Both the position numbers and the translations under genes were made by a program. The notes beneath the pieces were generated by a model. It did no database searches and was not told where the DNA came from. It saw only the letters and a program-made list of their open reading frames with translations. 28,172 bases of DNA from Actinomycetota bacterium. GTDB taxonomy: Bacteria > Actinomycetota > Actinomycetes > S36-B12. Positions 16,165-27,686 of this stretch are shown here, piece after piece; the first letter of the stretch is position 1; every line of letters begins with the position of its first letter. The stretch lies in the NCBI GenBank assembly GCA_009700485.1, contig WLLZ01000011.1:1-28172 (forward strand). The letters run 5' to 3'.

Positions 16165-16170
16165 ACTCTA
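16165..16170 (-). promoter_or_regulatory. Putative -10 box of the RiPP operon
   Basis: TAGAGT fits the actinobacterial TANNNT -10 pattern and lies six bases before the GTG at 16158, the same geometry as at the exporter gene. No clear -35 box is seen. It sits downstream of the rpoC terminator, so the operon probably has its own promoter rather than depending on read-through. Confidence 0.4.
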
Positions 16171-16252
16171 CCCGCCCACCACAGATCGCGCTACCCCCCA
16201 GCACGGGTTATTCGCCGAGCGAACACCCGCACAGGTGCACCATAGATCGGGT

Positions 16253-16290
16253 AAAAAGAAGCGGGGCAGCGACCTTGGTCGCTGCCCCGC
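16253..16290 (-). terminator. Intrinsic terminator of the rpoBC operon
   Basis: On the minus strand a perfect 14-bp stem GCGGGGCAGCGACC pairs with GGTCGCTGCCCCGC around two bases (16261-16290), followed by TTCTTTTT (16253-16260). It begins 13 bases after the rpoC stop codon. This is a strong rho-independent terminator and separates rpoBC from the RiPP operon. Confidence 0.93.
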
Positions 16291-16303
16291 CGTGTTAATG
16301 CTT

Positions 16304-19300
16304 TTAGTTGTTGTAGCCGCCGCGGAACTCGAACTCCTCCAACGGCACGGCGGCACCAGAGGGTGCGCCGAACGCGGTGTAGTCCATGTCCTCATAGCCT
16401 GAGAACGAGGCGTACATCGCTGCCTTGGCTTCTTCGGTTGGCTCCACTTTGATATTCCGGTACTGCGGCATGCCGGTACCGGCCGGAATGAGCTTGCCCA
16501 GGATGACGTTCTCCTTGAGCCCGAGCAGCGGATCACTCTTCGCGTGAATTGCTGCATCAGTGAGTACCCTCGTGGTCTCCTGGAAGGAAGCCGCGGACAA
16601 CCAAGATTCGGTTGCCAGCGAGGCCTTCGTGATACCCATGAGCTCGGGACGCCCAGCCGCTGGTGTGCCACCCTCGGAGACGACCCGACGATTTTCGGCT
16701 TCGAAGGCACGTCGCTCAATGAGCTCACCGGCCAAGAACTCCGAATCACCGGAGTCGATAATCGTGACGCGCTTAAGCATCTGACGAACGATGACCTCGA
16801 TGTGCTTATCGTGAATTGATACCCCCTGCGAGCGGTACACCAACTGCACCTGCTCGGCGAGGTGCATCTGCACCGCACGTTGACCCAAGATCCGAAGTAC
16901 CTGCTTAGGATCAACCGCACCGACGATCAACTGCTCGCCGACAGCTACGTGAGCGCCGTCTTCAATCAACAAGCGCGACCGCTTCGAAACTGGGTAAGCG
17001 ATTTCTTCGGCACCATCGTCGGGAACGACGATGAGCTTGCGAGTCTTGTCAGTATCGTCAATGCGAACTCGACCAGCGACCTCGCTGATCGGGGCAACAC
17101 CCTTGGGGGTGCGAGCCTCGAACAACTCGACGACGCGAGGCAGACCGTGCGTAATGTCTTCACCTGCGACACCTCCCGTGTGGAAGGTGCGCATTGTTAG
17201 CTGGGTTCCGGGCTCGCCAATTGACTGGGCCGCGATGATGCCGATGGCCTCGCCGACGTCGACCAAATTGCCGGTTGCCATCGACTTGCCGAAGCACATC
17301 GCACAGGTTCCGACCTTGCTTTCGCAGGTTAGGACGGTGCGAGCTCGCACCGACTCGACGCCTTGAGCAACAAACTCTTCCAGCCGAGGCGTCGTGAGTT
17401 CTTCTCCGGCCGGTGCAATTACCTTGCCACCAACTTCAACATCGTGCGAAAGTACGCGCGATGCTACTGAGGTATCGAGATTGTCCAGAGGTACTAATTT
17501 GCCATCGACGAGTCCAGCGATAGGCATCTCGGTGCCTCGGTCGGTACCACAGTCAACCTCGCGGACGATGACATCCTGTGACACGTCAACAAGGCGGCGG
17601 GTCAAGTAACCGGAGTCAGCGGTACGAAGTGCGGTATCAGCCAAGCCCTTGCGCGCACCGTGTGTGGAGATGAAGTACTCCAGCACCGAAAGGCCCTCGC
17701 GGAAGTTTGACTTAATAGGCCGCGGGATGATCTCACCCTTGGGGTTAGCCACGAGGCCACGCATACCGGCGATCTGGCGAACCTGCATCATGTTACCTCT
17801 GGCACCAGAATCAACCATGATGAACACCGGGTTGGTACGCGGGAAGTTCTCCTGCATCGCCTTGGCAACCTCATCGGTGGCGCGAGTCCAGATCTCAATG
17901 AGTTCTTGACGGCGCTCTGAGTCGGTAATCAGACCGCGTTCGTACTGCTTTTGCACCTTGTCGGCCTTCTCTTCAGAAGCCGCAAGGATCGCTGCCTTAC
18001 CCGGAGGCGTGACAACATCTGAAATCGAAATGGTGACGCCCGAACGGGTGGCCCAGTAGAAGCCCAGCGCCTTAAGTTTGTCCAGGGTCGCTGCCACATC
18101 AACCTTGACGTAGAGCTCGGCGAGGCGGTTCACGGTCAGGCCAAGAACCTTCTTGTCAACTTTGACATTGACGAATGGGTAATCACTCGGCAGTGCCTCA
18201 TTGAACAGCGCCAGACCAAGTGTTGTCGTCAGTATGAAGGGATCACCAGCGACCCAGCCCTCCGGCGCCTCCCAATTTTCTGGTGGCAACCCGTCCGAGA
18301 TACGAATCTTCACCTCGGCCTGTAGCGAAAGTGATTTGGCGTCAAAGGCCATCATGCCTTCGGCAATTGACGAGAACGCCCGGCCCTCGCCCAACGCCCC
18401 CACCGCACCGGTTGTCAGGAAGTAGATGCCAAGCACCATGTCCTGGGTTGGAGTGGTGATCGGGCGGCCATTGGCCGGCGACAAAATGTTGTTGCTCGAG
18501 AGCATCAACACCCGCGCCTCTGCTTGGGCCTCAGCCGACAAAGGCACGTGAACAGCCATCTGGTCACCGTCGAAGTCCGCGTTAAACGCGGTGCACACGA
18601 GTGGGTGAATCTGGATGGCCTTGCCTTCGATCAGTTGTGGCTCGAACGCCTGGATACCCAATCGGTGCAGTGTTGGCGCACGGTTTAGGAGGACCGGATG
18701 CTCGGAGATAACTTCTTCGAGGACGTCCCATACAACCGGACGCGACCGTTCAACCATCCGCTTGGCGCTCTTTATGTTTTGGGCGTGATTGAGATCAACC
18801 AGACGCTTCATTACGAAGGGCTTGAAGAGCTCAAGCGCCATCTGCTTTGGCAAACCGCACTGGTGCAGCTTCAACTGCGGCCCAACAACGATGACCGAAC
18901 GGCCCGAATAGTCAACGCGCTTACCAAGGAGATTCTGGCGGAACCGCCCTTGCTTACCCTTGAGCATGTCAGATAGTGATTTAAGTGCCCGGTTACCCGG
19001 GCCCGTCACCGGGCGACCACGGCGGCCGTTGTCAAAGAGTGCATCGACTGCCTCTTGCAGCATGCGCTTTTCGTTATTCACGATGATCTCGGGGGCGCCC
19101 AGATCCAGCAGGCGCTTCAACCGGTTATTACGGTTGATCACGCGACGGTACAGATCGTTGAGATCACTTGTTGCGAACCGGCCACCATCAAGTTGCACCA
19201 TTGGGCGCAGATCAGGTGGGATAACCGGTACCGCATCAAGCACCATGCCTGAGGGTGAGTTAGTGGTACTCAGGAACGCCTGAACCACCTTGAGGCGCTT

Positions 19301-20179
19301 AAGTGCACGGGTCTTCTTTTGGCCCTTGCCGTTGGTGATGATGTCGCGCAAAATGACCGACTCGGCCTCAAGATCGAAAGTTTGAAGGCGCTTTTGAATC
19401 GCGGCGGCACCCATGCCACCGTCAAACCAGCGGCCGTAGCGGTCACGCATCTCGCGGAACAGCATTTCGTCACCCTCAAGGTCTTGGACCTTCAGTGACT
19501 TGAAACGGTCGAACACCCGATCAAGGCGATCAATCTCAGCGTCAGCGCGACGGCGAATCGCCGCCATCTCGCGCTCACCGGACTCGCGGACCTTGCGCCG
19601 GATATCAGACTTGGCGCCCTCAGCTTCGAGCTCAGCAAGATCAGCTTCGAGCTTCTTGGCCCGGGTTTCGATATCCGAATCACGGCGCTTGGCGATCTGC
19701 TTCTTCTCAACACCAAGCTGATTTTCAAGGCTCGGCAATTGCTTGTGGCGCTCGTCGATGTCAACCCAGGTGATCATGTAGGCCGCGAAGTAGATGACCT
19801 TTTCGAGATCCTTAGGTGCTAGGTCGAGCAGATAGCCCAAACGGCTTGGTACACCCTTGAAGTACCAAATGTGAGTGACAGGTGCGGCAAGCTCGATGTG
19901 ACCCATGCGCTCTCGACGCACCTTGGCACGCGTGACCTCAACACCACAACGCTCGCAGATGATGCCCTTAAAGCGCACGCGCTTGTACTTGCCGCAGTAG
20001 CACTCCCAGTCACGGGTTGGCCCGAAGATCTTCTCGCAGAACAAGCCGTCTTTCTCCGGCTTGAGGGTGCGGTAGTTAATAGTCTCGGGCTTCTTCACCT
20101 CGCCAAATGACCACGTACGAATGTCATCGGCGGTTGCCAAGCCGATGCGCAATTCATCGAAGAAGTTGACATCTAACAC
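16304..20179 (-). CDS. rpoC: RNA polymerase beta' subunit
   Basis: Beta' carries the catalytic magnesium site and the clamp of RNA polymerase. The product is 1291 aa, starts MLDVNFFDELRIGLATADD from GTG at 20179 and is full length for an actinobacterium. The N-terminal zinc ribbon has Cys60, Cys62, Cys75 and Cys78 (CYCGKYKRVRFKGIICERC). The catalytic motif NADFDGD is at 533-539 with Asp535, Asp537 and Asp539. The later zinc site (CGTDRGTEM onward, then CESKVGTCAMCFG) and the bridge-helix/trigger region GEPGTQLTMRTFHTGG are intact. It follows rpoB after 51 bases and ends at a strong terminator. The sequence looks ordinary. Confidence 0.99.
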   Translation of the reverse strand: MLDVNFFDELRIGLATADDIRTWSFGEVKKPETINYRTLKPEKDGLFCEKIFGPTRDWECYCGKYKRVRFKGIICERCGVEVTRAKVRRERMGHIELAAPVTHIWYFKGVPSRLGYLLDLAPKDLEKVIYFAAYMITWVDIDERHKQLPSLENQLGVEKKQIAKRRDSDIETRAKKLEADLAELEAEGAKSDIRRKVRESGEREMAAIRRRADAEIDRLDRVFDRFKSLKVQDLEGDEMLFREMRDRYGRWFDGGMGAAAIQKRLQTFDLEAESVILRDIITNGKGQKKTRALKRLKVVQAFLSTTNSPSGMVLDAVPVIPPDLRPMVQLDGGRFATSDLNDLYRRVINRNNRLKRLLDLGAPEIIVNNEKRMLQEAVDALFDNGRRGRPVTGPGNRALKSLSDMLKGKQGRFRQNLLGKRVDYSGRSVIVVGPQLKLHQCGLPKQMALELFKPFVMKRLVDLNHAQNIKSAKRMVERSRPVVWDVLEEVISEHPVLLNRAPTLHRLGIQAFEPQLIEGKAIQIHPLVCTAFNADFDGDQMAVHVPLSAEAQAEARVLMLSSNNILSPANGRPITTPTQDMVLGIYFLTTGAVGALGEGRAFSSIAEGMMAFDAKSLSLQAEVKIRISDGLPPENWEAPEGWVAGDPFILTTTLGLALFNEALPSDYPFVNVKVDKKVLGLTVNRLAELYVKVDVAATLDKLKALGFYWATRSGVTISISDVVTPPGKAAILAASEEKADKVQKQYERGLITDSERRQELIEIWTRATDEVAKAMQENFPRTNPVFIMVDSGARGNMMQVRQIAGMRGLVANPKGEIIPRPIKSNFREGLSVLEYFISTHGARKGLADTALRTADSGYLTRRLVDVSQDVIVREVDCGTDRGTEMPIAGLVDGKLVPLDNLDTSVASRVLSHDVEVGGKVIAPAGEELTTPRLEEFVAQGVESVRARTVLTCESKVGTCAMCFGKSMATGNLVDVGEAIGIIAAQSIGEPGTQLTMRTFHTGGVAGEDITHGLPRVVELFEARTPKGVAPISEVAGRVRIDDTDKTRKLIVVPDDGAEEIAYPVSKRSRLLIEDGAHVAVGEQLIVGAVDPKQVLRILGQRAVQMHLAEQVQLVYRSQGVSIHDKHIEVIVRQMLKRVTIIDSGDSEFLAGELIERRAFEAENRRVVSEGGTPAAGRPELMGITKASLATESWLSAASFQETTRVLTDAAIHAKSDPLLGLKENVILGKLIPAGTGMPQYRNIKVEPTEEAKAAMYASFSGYEDMDYTAFGAPSGAAVPLEEFEFRGGYNN

Positions 20180-20230
20180 TTTGGTGTCCTTCGTTCGGTT
20201 CTGACTGAGATTGGAAATGCCTTAGAGGTT

Positions 20231-23698
<3,468 letters not shown>

Positions 23699-23758
23699 GA
23701 TTGGGTCCTTCCGAGGGCGCTGCTATTGGTATCGGGCTGGAACTTGCGCATTCGTCCA

Positions 23759-23780
23759 TGACAATTCGCCTGAACTGTCA
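23759..23780 (-). promoter_or_regulatory. Hairpin in the rpoB leader
   Basis: On the minus strand TGACAGTTC and GAATTGTCA form a 9-bp stem with one G-U pair around an AGGC loop. It lies about 60 bases upstream of the rpoB start and downstream of the probable promoter. It lacks a T-tract. A control function is possible but not shown. Confidence 0.4.
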
Positions 23781-23827
23781 AATGACGGTCCAGGCAGTGG
23801 GTGGAAAGGATGGCAGCGCAAAGCAGC

Positions 23828-23857
23828 AGTATACCCCTTGGGCAAACCGCTGTCTAA
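23828..23857 (-). promoter_or_regulatory. Probable rpoBC promoter
   Basis: A TATACT -10 box (23828-23833) is 18 bases from TTAGAC (23852-23857), a partial match to the -35 consensus. It implies a leader of about 120 bases before the rpoB TTG. An internal promoter between rplL and rpoB is usual in Actinobacteria. The rest of the 500-base spacer holds two hairpins and no gene that I can support. Confidence 0.55.
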
Positions 23858-24143
23858 CCCCCCTCGACCTTCGTCTCCCCTCGAGGTGCTCAGGTGGCCC
23901 GGCGGCGACAGCGGTTACTTCTTGACCCTTAGCCGGCCTGCCCTGAGTACGTCATCGTCAGACGAGCTCATTGCGGGATTCGCGTGCACCCAAATGGTGA
24001 CGGTCCACAGCCCCTGAGTCAAGTAGCCCCGCGACTAATGTGACCAGAACGCAACCTTGGTGTCCGATTTGTTCGGTTTTTGATGGTGATCGGGCACCCA
24101 ATTTAGGCCTCGGGACAGCTCGACCCAACTCGACCAAATAGCC

Positions 24144-24175
24144 AAATGAGGCGCCCCCGAAGGAGCGCCTCATTT
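24144..24175 (-). terminator. Partial terminator/processing hairpin between rplL and rpoB
   Basis: AAATGAGGCGC pairs with GCGCCTCATTT (11 bp) around a ten-base loop. The following bases contain only a short T run (CTATTTGG), so termination should be incomplete. A shorter stem, GCGGCC/GGCCGC at 24179-24192, lies directly after the rplL stop. A leaky hairpin here is expected, because it lets ribosomal protein genes be expressed above rpoBC. Confidence 0.65.
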
Positions 24176-24198
24176 GTCGCGGCCGGGGCCGCTGAAAA

Positions 24199-24585
24199 CT
24201 ACTTGACTGAAACGGTGGCGCCAGCGGCCTCAAGAACGGCCTTCGCCTTCTCGGCGGCCTCCTTGGTGACCTTCTCCAGCACTGCCTTTGGTGCAGCTTC
24301 AACCAGATCCTTGGCCTCCTTGAGCCCCAGGCTGGTGAGAGTGCGCACCTCCTTGATAACGGGGATCTTGTTCTCGCCCGCAGCTTCGAGGATGACATCA
24401 AACTCATCTTGGTCAGCAGCGCCGCCGGCGTCGCCGCCGCCAGCGGGTGCGGCAACCGCAACAGCAACTGGGGCTGCAGCGGTCACATCGAAGGTGTCTT
24501 CGAAAACCTTCACGAACTCTGAAAGCTCGAGGAGGGTCATCTCCTTGAATGCATCAAGCAGTTGATCGGTGCTCATCTTCGCCAT
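24199..24585 (-). CDS. rplL: 50S ribosomal protein L7/L12
   Basis: L7/L12 forms the flexible stalk that recruits translational GTPases. The product is 128 aa: an N-terminal dimerisation helix region (STDQLLDAFKEMTLLELSEF), an Ala/Gly hinge (VAVAVAAPAGGGDAGGAADQ) and the globular C-terminal domain with EVRTLTSLGLKEAKDLVE. The ATG at 24585 has GAAAGGA upstream; Met4 is an alternative start. It lies 61 bases downstream of rplJ in the usual pair. Confidence 0.98.
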   Translation of the reverse strand: MAKMSTDQLLDAFKEMTLLELSEFVKVFEDTFDVTAAAPVAVAVAAPAGGGDAGGAADQDEFDVILEAAGENKIPVIKEVRTLTSLGLKEAKDLVEAAPKAVLEKVTKEAAEKAKAVLEAAGATVSVK

Positions 24586-24646
24586 GGTGGCGTCCTTTCG
24601 GTTTTCCGGTGGGGTGTTACCCCTAAGGGCCGGGTGGTGGTGGGCT

Positions 24647-25315
24647 TTAGCCCTCGGGGATTTCCTCGGTAACTACTTCAGGAATAACTTCGTCGTTGGC
24701 CACATCAGCCTCGACAACTTCAACTTCTTCAGCAACAATTTCTTCGGTGACGTCTTCAGCTGCCGGGGCTTCAACTACCGGGGCTTCAACTACCGGAGCA
24801 CCTGCAGCTAGCTTGGTCTGGAGTGCACCAAGTGCCCTTGCCGTCTTGGCCAACGGCGCCGCGAACAATGCTGCGGCCTGTGACTGCTTGGCCTTCATGG
24901 CATAAGCCATCTTGGCCAGCAGCACCTCACGCGACTCAAGATCGGCGAGCCGGACGATTTCCTGCGCACTTAGAATCACGCCGTCCATCACCCCGCCCTT
25001 GATGATCAAAGCCGGGTTGGCCTTTGCAAAATTGCGGATCCCCTTGGCTGCATCAACCGCATCGCCCCTAATAAAGGCAATAGCGCTCGGGCCGCGCAAG
25101 AGGTCATCGATACCGGTAACGCCGGCATCCTTTGCAGCAATCTTGGTCAAGGTGTTCTTCACTACTGCATATGTCACGGTGTCACCGAGTGTGCGGCGCA
25201 ATTCCTTGAGCTGCGCGACGGTAAGTCCGCGGTATTCAGTGAGCACAGTCGCACTCGAGGTGCGGAAGTGGTCGGCGAGATCGGCGACGGTTGTCACCTT
25301 TGTCGGCCGGGCCAT
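24647..25315 (-). CDS. rplJ: 50S ribosomal protein L10 with a long acidic tail
   Basis: L10 anchors the L7/L12 stalk to 23S rRNA. The product starts MARPTKVTTVADLADHF from the ATG at 25315 with GAAAGGAG upstream. The family core (YRGLTVAQLKELRR, VKNTLTKIAAKDAG) occupies the first 170 residues. The protein is 222 aa against about 175 usual; the extra 50 residues are Val/Glu/Ala-rich (VVEAPVVEAPAAEDVTEEIV) and should be disordered and acidic. It is preceded by an L10 leader RNA. Confidence 0.97.
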   Translation of the reverse strand: MARPTKVTTVADLADHFRTSSATVLTEYRGLTVAQLKELRRTLGDTVTYAVVKNTLTKIAAKDAGVTGIDDLLRGPSAIAFIRGDAVDAAKGIRNFAKANPALIIKGGVMDGVILSAQEIVRLADLESREVLLAKMAYAMKAKQSQAAALFAAPLAKTARALGALQTKLAAGAPVVEAPVVEAPAAEDVTEEIVAEEVEVVEADVANDEVIPEVVTEEIPEG

Positions 25316-25329
25316 GGGGCTCCTTTCGT

Positions 25330-25515
25330 TGCGGTCCCATCAAGCAAAACGCCCCGGCGCAGGCGCACGGGGCTGGGAACCGCAATTTGCGGCCGAGCTT
25401 CGTAATCCTGCGCGGGCCGCCCGCTTGAGCGGGGCCTTCGACGCCACCCCCGGGGCTCCGGGGCTGGCGCGACCAGCGGTCTTTGGTAGGAGCAGGTTAA
25501 AGGACCTGCCCCATC
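25330..25515 (-). ncRNA. Ribosomal protein L10 leader (rplJL autoregulatory RNA)
   Basis: The 211-base spacer between rplA and rplJ has no gene. On the minus strand it starts with a GCAGGT/ACCTGC hairpin (25492-25509), followed by CCAAAGACCGCTGGTCG, a segment typical of actinobacterial L10 leaders, then GC-rich arms and a terminator-like stem. In this RNA family the L10-L7/L12 complex binds the leader and represses rplJL. Assignment rests on position and the conserved segment. Confidence 0.7.
25344..25373 (-). terminator. Terminator-like hairpin at the end of the L10 leader
   Basis: GCCCCG pairs with CGGGGC, with GCGC/GCGC continuing inward (25351-25373), followed by GTTTTGC. It lies about 30 bases before the rplJ start. 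It is likely the attenuating element of the L10 leader. Confidence 0.6.
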
Positions 25516-25526
25516 ATTTGCAAATC

Positions 25527-26240
25527 CTAGATTTCGTCCTCGGCGGTTAGGTTCTTGACCCGGTTGGGGTCAACCTGGACACCCGGGCCCATCGTGGCCG
25601 ACATCGTGGCCTTCTTGATATATCGGCCCTTGGCGGCAGAAGGCTTCAGCCGCAGGACTTCGTCTAGTGCTGCGGCGTAGTTTTCAACCAGCTGCTGCTC
25701 GGTGAAAGACGCCTTGCCAATAGGGAACTGCATATTCGCATGCTTGTCGATGCGCATCTCGATCTTGCCGCCCTTGATGTCATCAACGGCTTTAGCGACA
25801 TCCATCGTGACGGTGCCGGTCTTCGGGTTTGGCATCAAGCCCCGGGGGCCGAGCACCTTGCCTAGGGTTCCGACCTTGCCCATCAGATCTGGGGTGGCAA
25901 CCGCGGCGTCGAAATCTGTCCAGCCTCCAGCAACTTTGGCGATGAGTTCATCGGAGCCGACGAAGTCAGCACCGGCAGCCCGGGCCTCATCTGCTTTTTC
26001 ACCGTTGGCAAAAACCAAGACCCGAGCGGTCTTGCCGGTGCCATGTGGAAGATTTACGGTACCTCGCACCATTTGGTCGGCTTTGCGGGGATCAACTCCA
26101 AGACGCATCGCGACTTCAACGGTCGGATCGAACTTAGTCGAAACACCCTTCTTAACGATGCGGACAGCCGTCAGTGGTGAATACAGGGAGTCCTGATCGA
26201 TAAGTTCGGCGGCCTTCAAATATGCCTTACTGCGCTTCAT
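25527..26240 (-). CDS. rplA: 50S ribosomal protein L1
   Basis: L1 binds 23S rRNA at the L1 stalk and helps release deacylated tRNA. The product is 237 aa, starts MKRSKAYLKAAELID, and contains the family blocks VRGTVNLPHGTGKTARVLVF and GPRGLMPNPKTGTVT. It follows rplK after 61 bases, the usual pair, with AGGAG upstream of the ATG. Nothing unusual is visible. Confidence 0.98.
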   Translation of the reverse strand: MKRSKAYLKAAELIDQDSLYSPLTAVRIVKKGVSTKFDPTVEVAMRLGVDPRKADQMVRGTVNLPHGTGKTARVLVFANGEKADEARAAGADFVGSDELIAKVAGGWTDFDAAVATPDLMGKVGTLGKVLGPRGLMPNPKTGTVTMDVAKAVDDIKGGKIEMRIDKHANMQFPIGKASFTEQQLVENYAAALDEVLRLKPSAAKGRYIKKATMSATMGPGVQVDPNRVKNLTAEDEI

Positions 26241-26301
26241 ATCTGCTCCTTCGCAGGTTGTGGTCGGCGGGCCACGCTGGCCCTCCCACGCGGTTCATTT
26301 G

Positions 26302-26736
26302 CTATGCGGTAACGGTAATACCCATTTGACGGGCGGTGCCTTCGATGATTTTCATCGCGGCATCAACGTCATTGGCATTGAGATCAGGCATCTTGGTTTC
26401 GGCAATCTCGCGCACCTGGTTCTTGGTGATCGAGCCGGCCTTAACCTTCGGCGGATTACCCGAACCTTTTTCGAGACCCGCTGCCTTAAGGATCAACCTT
26501 GAAGCCGGTGGGGTCTTGAGGGTGAAATCGAAAGTGCGGTCTTCATAGACCGTGATCTCGACGGGAATCACATTGCCACGCTGGTTCTCCGTGGCCGCGT
26601 TATAGGCCTTGCAGAACTCCATGATGTTCACGCCGTGCTGACCAAGTGCTGGGCCAACAGGCGGTGCAGGGTTGGCCAGACCAGCTTGAATCTGCAACTT
26701 GATGAGGCCGGTGACCTTCTTTTTCTTCGGTGCCAT
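26302..26736 (-). CDS. rplK: 50S ribosomal protein L11
   Basis: L11 forms the GTPase-associated centre with 23S rRNA and is the thiopeptide-binding partner. The product is 144 aa and starts MAPKKKKVTGLIKLQIQ. The proline-rich N-terminal loop NPAPPVGPALGQHGVNIMEF is intact, so no target-side change against thiopeptides is visible. It lies between nusG and rplA. A GC-rich stem (CCCGG/CCGGG) is found in the 57-base gap before it. Confidence 0.98.
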   Translation of the reverse strand: MAPKKKKVTGLIKLQIQAGLANPAPPVGPALGQHGVNIMEFCKAYNAATENQRGNVIPVEITVYEDRTFDFTLKTPPASRLILKAAGLEKGSGNPPKVKAGSITKNQVREIAETKMPDLNANDVDAAMKIIEGTARQMGITVTA

Positions 26737-26793
26737 GGTGTGTCAGGTCCTTCGTTGTGGTGACCCGGAGACGGCGCCCCCGGGAGTTGGTGG

Positions 26794-27642
26794 TTAGTTC
26801 TTATCTATTTGACTGAAAGCGAGCTCTACCGGGGTTTCGCGCCCGAAAATCTCGACCAGCCCCGTGACTTTTTGCCCTTCGATATTGATTTCCGAAATTG
26901 TCGCGTGCAAAGTTGCGAATGGCCCATCAACAACAGTGACGGAGTCTCCGACCACGAAGTCAACGTAGATAGCCTCGGCCGCCGCGAGCCCACCAGCATT
27001 GGGGCTACCTGGTGCACCGGCCTTCTTCTCCGGAACAGGGGCGAGGATCGCTGTTACTTCGTCAACAGAAAGTGGTGAGGGCTGATGGCCGTGACCAACA
27101 AAACCAGTGACACCTGGCGTGTGGCGAACCGCACCCCAAGACTCGTCGGTCAGGTCAAGACGCACGAGCACGTACCCGGGGAATTTATTGCGCCGGACTT
27201 GCTTGCGCACACCACTCTTTATTTCGGTGACTTCCTCCATCGGCACCTCTACCTGGAAGATGTAGTCCTCCATGCTCAGTGAGTTGATGCGGGACTCAAG
27301 GTTCATCTTGACCTTGTTTTCAAATCCGGCATATGAATGAATGACATACCAATCGCCTGGGGCTAAGCGCATCTGCTCGCGGAACTCGGCGATCGGGTCG
27401 ACTTCTTCTTCTTCACCCTCGTCCAGCACATCTTCAATTAGCGCTTCTTCAATCAGCGCTTCTTCAATCAGCGCTTCTTCAATTAGCGCTTCTTCCACCA
27501 ACTCTTCAATGAGTATTTCCGCAACAACTGCCTCGATGAGTTCTTCCACGGCACCTGTTTCAGCGGAGTCCTGCGGCTCGAGTTGAGCAAGCGCAAATGG
27601 ATCCGCCGAAGGTGCGGGCTGTTGCTGGTCCTGGTCGGACAC
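26794..27642 (-). CDS. nusG: Transcription factor NusG with a long acidic N-terminal extension
   Basis: NusG binds RNA polymerase and couples it to Rho or ribosomes. The product is 282 aa from GTG at 27642, against about 180 for E. coli. The NGN domain starts near residue 95 (GDWYVIHSYAGFENKVKMNL) and contains RNKFPGYVLVRLDLTDESW; the KOW domain (GDSVTVVDGPFATLHATISE) closes the protein. The first 90 residues are acidic and include four copies of a five-residue unit of the type EEALI, encoded by a 15-bp tandem repeat. Actinobacterial NusG proteins often have an acidic extension, but the repeat is notable. It follows secE after 44 bases. Confidence 0.97.
   Translation of the reverse strand: MSDQDQQQPAPSADPFALAQLEPQDSAETGAVEELIEAVVAEILIEELVEEALIEEALIEEALIEEALIEDVLDEGEEEEVDPIAEFREQMRLAPGDWYVIHSYAGFENKVKMNLESRINSLSMEDYIFQVEVPMEEVTEIKSGVRKQVRRNKFPGYVLVRLDLTDESWGAVRHTPGVTGFVGHGHQPSPLSVDEVTAILAPVPEKKAGAPGSPNAGGLAAAEAIYVDFVVGDSVTVVDGPFATLHATISEINIEGQKVTGLVEIFGRETPVELAFSQIDKN
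27431..27490 (-). repeat. 15-bp tandem repeat, four copies, inside nusG
   Basis: Units TCTTCAATTAGCGCT or TCTTCAATCAGCGCT (plus strand) follow one another at 27431, 27446, 27461 and 27476, differing only at one position (T or C). They encode the EEALI-type units of the NusG extension. The length is a multiple of three, so copy-number changes would keep the frame. Confidence 0.95.
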
Positions 27643-27686
27643 GGTGGGCTATCTCCTCGTTCGGTGGTGGTCAGGGAAGGTCTTGA

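Noticed and set aside
26336..26736. Target-side resistance to thiopeptides in L11
   Set aside because: The proline-rich loop NPAPPVGPALG is the normal sequence, so no evidence of self-resistance through L11.
27431..27490. CRISPR-like array
   Set aside because: Units are contiguous 15-bp copies without spacers and encode protein; no cas genes are present.
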